Below are positions 1 through 3,947 of a stretch of 6,450 nucleotides of DNA, piece by piece. The position numbers were made by a program, and so were the translations under genes. Source of the stretch: Ruminococcus sp. UBA5884 (GTDB lineage: Bacteria > Bacillota > Clostridia > Oscillospirales > Ruminococcaceae); the NCBI GenBank assembly GCA_002431975.1, contig DJFA01000040.1:1-6450 (forward strand), given 5' to 3'. The notes below the pieces were generated by a model that saw only the letters and a program-made list of their open reading frames with translations, did not search any database and was not told where the DNA came from. How positions within the stretch are numbered: the stretch's first letter is position 1; each line of letters starts with the position of its first letter.

Positions 1-4
1 TTTT

Positions 5-40
5 CTGTAGGGCGGTGTTCGCCCGCCTGATTATGGTTAA
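5..40. repeat. Decayed copy of the GTAGGGG palindromic repeat
   Basis: A shortened version of the palindrome seen more fully elsewhere in the window. It begins CTGTAGGG and continues into GTTCGCCCGCCTGA and TTATGGTTAA. A short hairpin remains (GGGCG at 10-14 with CGCCC at 20-24). Relative to the copy at 1949-1973 a few bases of the left stem are missing. The segment 20-40 matches the reverse complement of 6361-6383 apart from two single-base gaps, so this is a deletion derivative of the same family in the opposite orientation. No gene is seen in 1-200. Confidence 0.6.
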
Positions 41-56
41 TGTCAATCAAATGGTT

Positions 57-137
57 ATTCTGTAGGGGCTTCCTTAAGTTCGCCCGCTCGGTTTACAGTA
101 TGCCCCAACGGGCGAACACAGTTCGCCCCTACAGAAT
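57..137. repeat. GTAGGGG palindromic repeat, upstream copy
   Basis: ATTCTGTAGGGGC (57-69) is perfectly inverted at 125-137. Nested inside, GTTCGCCCG (78-86) is inverted at 109-117. The right half folds as GGGCGAAC-aca-GTTCGCCC. The left half has lost its own small hairpin: the bases after GTAGGGGC are TTCCTTAA instead of a GCGAAC arm. The left flank (39-53, AATGTCAATCAAATG) weakly resembles the outer flanks of the other copies, so the full unit may start near 39. It lies 63 bases before ribBA and could insulate it from upstream transcription. That role is inferred. Confidence 0.8.
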
Positions 138-185
138 GTATGGAAAATCCCATATTTTCAATTATAAAATTTCATTGTCGTAAAT

Positions 186-192
186 AAAGGAG
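186..192 (+). promoter_or_regulatory. Ribosome binding site of ribBA
   Basis: AAAGGAG with an 8-base spacer to the ATG at 201. It decides the start: an in-frame GTG at 192 would give three more residues but overlaps this site and has no other Shine-Dalgarno sequence. No convincing promoter is seen in 138-185. A TATAAA-like box at 163-168 has no matching -35. Confidence 0.8.
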
Positions 193-200
193 TGTTTTTT

Positions 201-1400
201 ATGTTTCAGTTCAATACTGTTGAAGAAGCCATTGAAGAACTGAAAAATGGCAGAATAATTGTTGTTACTGATGACGAAAACAGAGAAAATGAAGGCGACC
301 TTATATGTGCCGGACAGTTTGCAAGTCAGAAAAATGTCAATTTTATGGCAACATATGCAAAGGGTCTTATATGTATGCCTATGAGTACTAAAATGATTCA
401 GAAACTCGGACTGCATCAGATGGTTGAAAACAATACTGATAATCATTGTACAGCTTTTACTGAATCAATTGACCATGTAAGCACTACAACCGGAATTTCA
501 GCATATGAACGTTCAGTTACAGCTATGAAATGTACAGAACCGAATGCCCAGCCGGCAGATTTCCGCCGTCCCGGTCATATGTTTCCTCTTGAAGCCAGAA
601 AAGGCGGAGTTCTCGAACGTGAAGGTCATACAGAAGCAACAGTTGACCTTATGCGTCTTGCAGGTCTTACAGAAATAGGTCTTTGCTGTGAGATAATGCG
701 TGAAGACGGTACTATGATGAGAACTTCAGAACTTATCGAATTTGCAAAGGAACATAATCTCAAATTCATTACAATCAATGAGCTTAAAAAATACCGCAAA
801 AAAAAGGACAGATTCATGAAGCGTGAAGCCTGTGCAAAAATGCCTACAAAATACGGTGAATTTACTATATACGGCTATGTGAACCAGATTAACGGAAAAG
901 AACATATCGCTCTTACAATGGGTGATGTTTCCGATGGAGAACCTGTTTTATGCAGAGTCCATTCCGAATGCCTTACAGGAGATGTTCTCGGTTCATGCCG
1001 CTGTGACTGCGGTCAGCAGTTTGACAGTGCCATGAAACAGATTGCAAAGGAAGGCAGGGGAGTAATGGTATATCTCAGACAGGAAGGCAGAGGCATAGGT
1101 CTTGTAAATAAGCTTAAAGCATATGAACTTCAGGATAATGGAGCTGATACAGTTGAAGCAAATATACAGCTCGGATTTGCTCCGGATTTGCGTGACTACA
1201 GCTGCGGAGCTCAGATTTTAAAAGACCTTGGAGTAAAAAAACTCAGACTCCTTACAAATAATCCGGAGAAAATTTCAGGTATTTCAGACTATGGAGTTGA
1301 AATAGTTGAAAGAGTTCCAATACAGATAAAACCAACACCATATGACGAATTTTATCTGAAAACAAAACAGAGAAAAATGGGTCATCTGCTTAATTATTAA
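201..1400 (+). CDS. ribBA: Bifunctional 3,4-dihydroxy-2-butanone-4-phosphate synthase / GTP cyclohydrolase II
   Basis: A cytosolic enzyme that starts both branches of riboflavin synthesis: ribulose 5-phosphate to DHBP plus formate, and GTP to the first diaminopyrimidine intermediate. The 399 residues match the usual length of the fused RibBA. The N-terminal DHBP synthase domain (about 1-200) carries DDENRENEGDL (24-34), STTTGIS, RPGHMFPL (123-130), GHTEA (142-146) and the acidic EIMREDGT segment. The C-terminal cyclohydrolase II domain (about 206-399) carries the zinc cysteines C257, C268 and C270 in SECLTGDV...CRCDCG, then RQEGRGIGL (293-301) and TNNPEK (352-357). All key motifs are intact, so both activities are expected. 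ribH follows after 19 bases, so the two are almost certainly one transcript. No FMN riboswitch is visible in the 200 bases upstream. ribD and ribE are not in the window and may lie upstream. Confidence 0.97.
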   Translation: MFQFNTVEEAIEELKNGRIIVVTDDENRENEGDLICAGQFASQKNVNFMATYAKGLICMPMSTKMIQKLGLHQMVENNTDNHCTAFTESIDHVSTTTGISAYERSVTAMKCTEPNAQPADFRRPGHMFPLEARKGGVLEREGHTEATVDLMRLAGLTEIGLCCEIMREDGTMMRTSELIEFAKEHNLKFITINELKKYRKKKDRFMKREACAKMPTKYGEFTIYGYVNQINGKEHIALTMGDVSDGEPVLCRVHSECLTGDVLGSCRCDCGQQFDSAMKQIAKEGRGVMVYLRQEGRGIGLVNKLKAYELQDNGADTVEANIQLGFAPDLRDYSCGAQILKDLGVKKLRLLTNNPEKISGISDYGVEIVERVPIQIKPTPYDEFYLKTKQRKMGHLLNY

Positions 1401-1419
1401 TTTATGGAGGTTAATTGAA

Positions 1420-1881
1420 ATGAATGTTATTGAAGGAAAACTTGTAGCTGAAGGTGCTAAAATTGCAATTGTTGCCTCAAGATTCAATGAATTTATCACA
1501 TCAAAACTTATCGGGGGAGCTGTTGACTGCCTTAAACGTCATAATGTAAATGATGATGATATAACTCTTGCATGGGTTCCGGGAGCTTTTGAAATACCTC
1601 TTATCGCTGATAAAATGGCTTGTTCAGGCAAATATGATGCAGTTATCTGTGTGGGAGCTGTTATAAGAGGTTCAACTTCACATTATGATTATGTATGCAG
1701 TGAGGTTTCAAAGGGAATAGCTTCTGTTTCACTTAAATCAGGTGTTCCGGTTCTTTTCGGAGTGCTTACAACCGATAATATCGAACAGGCTATTGAAAGA
1801 GCAGGCACTAAAGCCGGAAACAAAGGCTATGACTGTGCATTGTCTGCAATTGAAATGATAAATCTTTCAAAGAATCTCTGA
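1420..1881 (+). CDS. ribH: 6,7-dimethyl-8-ribityllumazine synthase (lumazine synthase)
   Basis: Condenses DHBP (the product of the RibB half of RibBA) with the ribitylaminopyrimidine to form lumazine, the step before riboflavin synthase. Family members assemble as pentamers or 60-subunit shells in the cytosol. The 153 residues are full length. Visible motifs are SRFN (20-23), VPGAFEIP (53-60), GAVIRGSTSHYDYV (79-92) with the catalytic-type His88, and FGVLTT followed by Arg127, which in this family contacts the DHBP phosphate. The end reads NKGYDCALSAIEM, where many homologues have NKGWEAA; this is a mild variation. The ATG has GGAGG at 1406-1410 with a 9-base spacer. It follows ribBA by 19 bases, so operon expression is expected. 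No intrinsic terminator follows, but a palindromic repeat begins within about 65 bases. Confidence 0.97.
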   Translation: MNVIEGKLVAEGAKIAIVASRFNEFITSKLIGGAVDCLKRHNVNDDDITLAWVPGAFEIPLIADKMACSGKYDAVICVGAVIRGSTSHYDYVCSEVSKGIASVSLKSGVPVLFGVLTTDNIEQAIERAGTKAGNKGYDCALSAIEMINLSKNL

Positions 1882-1945
1882 TATTATGCAAATGCCAATC
1901 CGATAACAAAATTTTATGATTGAAAATAATGAATTTTCCTTATGA

Positions 1946-2023
1946 TTTTGTAGGGGCGAACTGTGTTCGCCCGTCAGGTTTACCGGAATTTCAGGCGGGC
2001 GACCAATGGTCGCCCCTACAAAA
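1946..2023. repeat. GTAGGGG palindromic repeat between ribH and hpf
   Basis: The cleanest copy. TTTTGTAGGGGCGA (1946-1959) is perfectly inverted at 2010-2023. Each half also folds alone: GGGCGAAC-tgt-GTTCGCCC (1954-1972) and GGGCGACC-aat-GGTCGCCC (1997-2015). The right half from 1990 to 2020 (31 bases) is identical to 6372-6402. Imperfect inverted flanks, AATGCCAATCCGATAAC (1891-1907) and the complement of TTTATCAAATTTGCGTT (2028-2044), suggest a larger unit of about 154 bp. The rest of the 308-base gap 1882-2189 holds only this unit, the hpf promoter and its leader; no ORF is credible. The bases after the hairpin are A-rich on both strands, so it is not a canonical intrinsic terminator. Confidence 0.85.
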
Positions 2024-2105
2024 ACAATTTATCAAATTTGCGTTGATTAAAATATCCGGACATACAATTTTTATGACATAATATATAAAAATTTTAAATT
2101 AGCAC

Positions 2106-2134
2106 TTGTAAATTCTCAACAAATATGATATAAT
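2106..2134 (+). promoter_or_regulatory. Sigma-A-type promoter of hpf
   Basis: The -35 box TTGTAA (2106-2111) and the perfect -10 box TATAAT (2129-2134) are separated by 17 bases. A TG at 2126-2127 adds an extended -10 element. Transcription would start near 2141, leaving a leader of about 49 bases. It lies about 60 bases downstream of the outer flank of the repeat, so the repeat does not interrupt it. This is the best promoter in the window. Confidence 0.8.
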
Positions 2135-2151
2135 ATATTTATCATATAAAT

Positions 2152-2172
2152 CGCAGCAGTTTTCTGTATGCG
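2152..2172 (+). promoter_or_regulatory. Small hairpin in the hpf leader
   Basis: CGCA (2152-2155) pairs with TGCG (2169-2172), and CAG (2157-2159) with CTG (2164-2166) around a TTTT loop. It ends three bases before the ribosome binding site and may stabilise the 5' end or modulate initiation. The structure is short and the role is inferred. Confidence 0.3.
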
Positions 2173-2174
2173 AT

Positions 2175-2182
2175 AAAGGAGG
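2175..2182 (+). promoter_or_regulatory. Ribosome binding site of hpf (TTG start)
   Basis: AAAGGAGG, a full-strength Shine-Dalgarno sequence, 7 bases before the TTG at 2190. It fixes TTG as the start. Translation from here begins MKITITARK, the normal beginning of the S30AE domain. Confidence 0.85.
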
Positions 2183-2189
2183 AATTACT

Positions 2190-2717
2190 TTGAAAATTAC
2201 TATTACTGCCAGAAAGATGCAGATACCGCAGTCTTTCAATGATTATGCTGAGAACAGACTCAATTCCAGATTAGATAAGTTCTTCGGTGAAGAAGCTGAT
2301 GCAAAAATTACAATGTATGAATATAAAGGTTCGATTGTAATAGAACTTACTGTCAGATATAACAATATGCTTTTCAGAGCTGAATGTTCTGCTCCTGACA
2401 AGAATGTTGCTCTTGATGCCGCTGTTGACAAGATTATCAGACAGATTCGCAAGAATAAAACAAAAATTGCTAAGCGTCTTAAAGATACTGCATTCAAGGA
2501 AGGCTATACTGACATAGTTGAAGAACAGGTCAGCTTTGAAGTCATCAAGCATAAAAAATTTGTTATGCGTCCGATGACTACTGATGAGGCAATCCTCCAG
2601 ATGAATATGCTCGGACACTCATTCTTTATGTTTGAAAATGCTGAAACCGGTGTTGTGAATGTTGTTTATAAACGTGAAGATGATAATTATGCAGTTCTTG
2701 AGCCTGTAAAGGAATAA
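2190..2717 (+). CDS. hpf: Long-form ribosome hibernation promoting factor
   Basis: Binds the decoding region of the 30S subunit and drives 70S ribosomes into inactive 100S dimers in stationary phase or stress. At 175 residues it is the long form typical of Firmicutes. The N-terminal S30AE/RaiA-type domain (about 1-97) runs from MKITITARKMQIP to the basic helix KIIRQIRKNKTKIAKR. After a short linker, the C-terminal dimerisation domain (about 115-173) shows RPMTTDEAILQMNMLGH (127-143), FFMFENAETG and NVVYKREDDNYAVLEP. The initiator is TTG, supported by AAAGGAGG at 7 bases. A strong promoter precedes it and an intrinsic terminator-like hairpin follows, so it is probably monocistronic. Assignment as long HPF is secure; dimerisation is inferred from the family. 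Confidence 0.95.
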   Translation: MKITITARKMQIPQSFNDYAENRLNSRLDKFFGEEADAKITMYEYKGSIVIELTVRYNNMLFRAECSAPDKNVALDAAVDKIIRQIRKNKTKIAKRLKDTAFKEGYTDIVEEQVSFEVIKHKKFVMRPMTTDEAILQMNMLGHSFFMFENAETGVVNVVYKREDDNYAVLEPVKE

Positions 2718-2748
2718 ATCTTTGCTTGATACATAAAAATCAAAGATA

Positions 2749-2782
2749 CCCGGACAGTTCTTTAATTGTCCGGGATTTCTTA
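2749..2782 (+). terminator. Intrinsic terminator after hpf
   Basis: CCCGGACA (2749-2756) pairs perfectly with TGTCCGGG (2767-2774), an 8-bp GC-rich stem with a 10-base loop, followed by ATTTCTTA. It starts 31 bases after the hpf stop. The tail is only moderately T-rich. The ribosome binding site of the next gene begins 13 bases after the stem, so it may also act as a partial terminator or leader structure for that gene. Confidence 0.75.
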
Positions 2783-2787
2783 TAAAG

Positions 2788-2793
2788 AAAGGA
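2788..2793 (+). promoter_or_regulatory. Ribosome binding site of the HAD phosphatase gene
   Basis: AAAGGA with an 8-base spacer to the ATG at 2802. It decides the start: an in-frame TTG at 2766 lies inside the terminator hairpin and would add 12 residues ahead of the MIKGVIFDMDG that is normal at the start of HAD proteins. Confidence 0.75.
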
Positions 2794-2801
2794 TAATTTG
2801 C

Positions 2802-3461
2802 ATGATAAAAGGTGTAATATTTGATATGGACGGACTTATGATTGATACTGAAAAGCTGCTTATGCGGTTCTGGATTCAGTCAGCTGATGAATATGGTTTC
2901 GATATGAAAAAAGAACACGTTTTAAGTATCAGAAGTCTTGCCCCTGAATATGCAGTTGAAAAATTAAAAGGTTTTCTCGGCGATGATTTTGATTACTATA
3001 AAGTCAAAAAAAGAAGAATTGAACTGATGAATGACTATATCAGCAAAAACGGCATTGAAAAGAAATATGGTCTTGATGAACTGCTTGAATATCTTGATAA
3101 GCATGGAATTAAAAAGGCAGTTGCCACTGCTACGGATATAAAACGAACTGAAAAATATCTTACTCAGCTTCAGATTATAGGCTATTTTGACAAGATAGTT
3201 TCCGCTTCAATGGTGGAACATGGCAAGCATGCACCTGATATATACCTCAGGGCTGCTTCAGAAATAAATCTTGACCCGAAAGAATGTATGGCTCTTGAGG
3301 ATTCTCCTAATGGTATATGTTCAGCATATCGTGCCGGCTGTAATCCTGTAATGGTTCCTGACCTCTCACAGCCTGATGAGGAAACTGAAAAAATGCTTTT
3401 CGCAAAGGCTGATAATCTTTTACAGGTTATAAATATCTTACAAAAATTAATAGAAAATTAA
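2802..3461 (+). CDS. HAD-superfamily subfamily IA hydrolase (beta-phosphoglucomutase/phosphatase-like)
   Basis: A cytosolic haloacid dehalogenase-fold enzyme, most likely a phosphatase of a small sugar or nucleotide phosphate, or a phosphosugar mutase. All four HAD motifs are present in 219 residues: motif I FDMDGLMIDTE with nucleophile D8 and D10; motif II in VATAT (107-111, probably T109); motif III K142 in HGKHAPD; motif IV ALEDSPNGI with E166 and D167 for magnesium. The helical insert between motifs I and II (about 18-90) is a C1-type cap, as in beta-phosphoglucomutase and related phosphatases. Substrate cannot be read from the sequence. It lies directly downstream of the hpf terminator with little room for a separate promoter, so it may depend on read-through or on a promoter inside the end of hpf. 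No good terminator follows. Confidence 0.88.
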   Translation: MIKGVIFDMDGLMIDTEKLLMRFWIQSADEYGFDMKKEHVLSIRSLAPEYAVEKLKGFLGDDFDYYKVKKRRIELMNDYISKNGIEKKYGLDELLEYLDKHGIKKAVATATDIKRTEKYLTQLQIIGYFDKIVSASMVEHGKHAPDIYLRAASEINLDPKECMALEDSPNGICSAYRAGCNPVMVPDLSQPDEETEKMLFAKADNLLQVINILQKLIEN

Positions 3462-3474
3462 TTGTATTATATCC

Positions 3475-3526
3475 TTAATTATGATAACATCATATTAATT
3501 AACATGGATTTTTTTAATTATGTTAA
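3475..3526. promoter_or_regulatory. AT-rich dyads, candidate operator
   Basis: Two adjoining inverted repeats precede the metalloregulator gene. The first is TTAATTATGAT (3475-3485) against ATCATATTAATT (3489-3500), perfect in the inner ATGAT/ATCAT and imperfect outside. The second is a perfect 7-bp pair, TTAACAT (3499-3505) and ATGTTAA (3520-3526), which overlaps the probable promoter. DtxR/MntR proteins bind dyads of this size and often autoregulate, so operator function is plausible. AT-rich DNA gives such palindromes by chance, so confidence is low. Confidence 0.35.
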
Positions 3527-3529
3527 AAT
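3499..3529 (+). promoter_or_regulatory. Probable promoter of the metalloregulator-dockerin transcript
   Basis: An extended -10, TG at 3521-3522 followed by TAAAAT (3524-3529), with TTAACA (3499-3504) as a possible -35 at a long 19-base spacing. Transcription would start near 3536, only a couple of bases before the ribosome binding site. The TTAACAT/ATGTTAA dyad overlaps both boxes. Confidence 0.45.
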
Positions 3530-3537
3530 ATTTTAAA

Positions 3538-3545
3538 AAAGGAGG
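3538..3545 (+). promoter_or_regulatory. Ribosome binding site of the DtxR/MntR-family gene (TTG start)
   Basis: AAAGGAGG with a 9-base spacer to the TTG at 3555. No in-frame ATG is available near the N-terminus. The resulting start, MAIYESGEDYLE, is the expected beginning of the family. Confidence 0.8.
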
Positions 3546-3554
3546 TCTTTTATA

Positions 3555-3932
3555 TTGGCAATTTATGAATCAGGAGAAGATTATCTCGAAACTATATTGC
3601 TTTTAAGCCGCAAAAATCCGTTTGTGCGTTCAATAGATATCGCAAATGAACTCGGATATACAAAACCAAGCGTAAGCCGTGCAGTGGGAATACTTAAAGC
3701 AAACGGTTTTATAACCGTTGCACATGATGGTCAGATACTGCTTACAGAAGCCGGAAAAGCAAAGGCAAGTGGTGTCTATGAACGTCATACTATAATAAAG
3801 AAATTTTTTGAGGATATCCTTAAAGTTGATGAATCAATAGCTGAAAAGGATGCCTGCAAAATAGAACATATTATAAGCGATGAAAGCTATAAAAAATGGA
3901 AAGAATTTGTTGAATGCAACTCTGATTTATAA
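3555..3932 (+). CDS. DtxR/MntR-family metal-dependent transcriptional regulator
   Basis: A cytosolic winged-helix repressor expected to bind DNA as a dimer when loaded with Fe(II) or Mn(II). At 125 residues it has only the DNA-binding and metal/dimerisation domains. The SH3-like third domain of DtxR is absent, as in MntR. The DNA-binding part (about 5-70) has ESGEDYLETI, then the helix-turn-helix SIDIANELGYTKPSVSRAVGIL (26-47), and a wing ending in LTEAG. Putative metal ligands are D9 and E12 (MntR-like), H78 in YERH, and C101, E104 and H105 in DACKIEH (C-x-x-E-H as in DtxR). The site is therefore mixed, and the metal cannot be assigned. No metal transporter gene is adjacent. The next gene starts 15 bases later, suggesting one transcript. 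TTG start. Confidence 0.88.
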   Translation: MAIYESGEDYLETILLLSRKNPFVRSIDIANELGYTKPSVSRAVGILKANGFITVAHDGQILLTEAGKAKASGVYERHTIIKKFFEDILKVDESIAEKDACKIEHIISDESYKKWKEFVECNSDL

Positions 3933-3939
3933 GGCGGTG
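3931..3939 (+). promoter_or_regulatory. Ribosome binding site of the dockerin gene, overlapping the regulator's stop codon
   Basis: AAGGCGGTG differs from the ideal AAGGAGGTG by one base. Its first two bases are the last two of the regulator's TAA stop (3930-3932). The spacer to the TTG at 3948 is 8 bases. A Shine-Dalgarno sequence buried in the end of the preceding gene points to translational coupling. Confidence 0.65.
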
Positions 3940-3947
3940 CATATTTC

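Noticed and set aside
57..137. CRISPR-like array of short palindromic repeats
   Set aside because: The repeats are dispersed between genes, nested and inverted, with no regular unique spacers and no cas genes.
192..200. In-frame GTG start for ribBA, three codons upstream of the ATG
   Set aside because: The GTG overlaps the AAAGGAG ribosome binding site, which is ideally spaced for the ATG at 201.
1946..2024. The repeat as a canonical Rho-independent terminator for ribH
   Set aside because: The stem is strong, but on each strand it is followed by A residues and not by T residues.
2243..2618. Antisense open frames opposite hpf (84 and 115 codons)
   Set aside because: They are shadows of hpf in AT-rich DNA, with no promoter or ribosome binding site and no recognisable protein features. 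The same applies to antisense frames opposite ribBA, ribH and the dockerin gene.
2766..2801. In-frame TTG start giving the HAD protein 12 more residues
   Set aside because: It lies in the terminator hairpin, has no ribosome binding site, and the ATG at 2802 gives the usual HAD N-terminus.
3445..3463. AATTAAT/ATTAATT hairpin at the end of the HAD gene as a terminator
   Set aside because: The stem is entirely A-T, overlaps the stop codon and lacks a T-tract.
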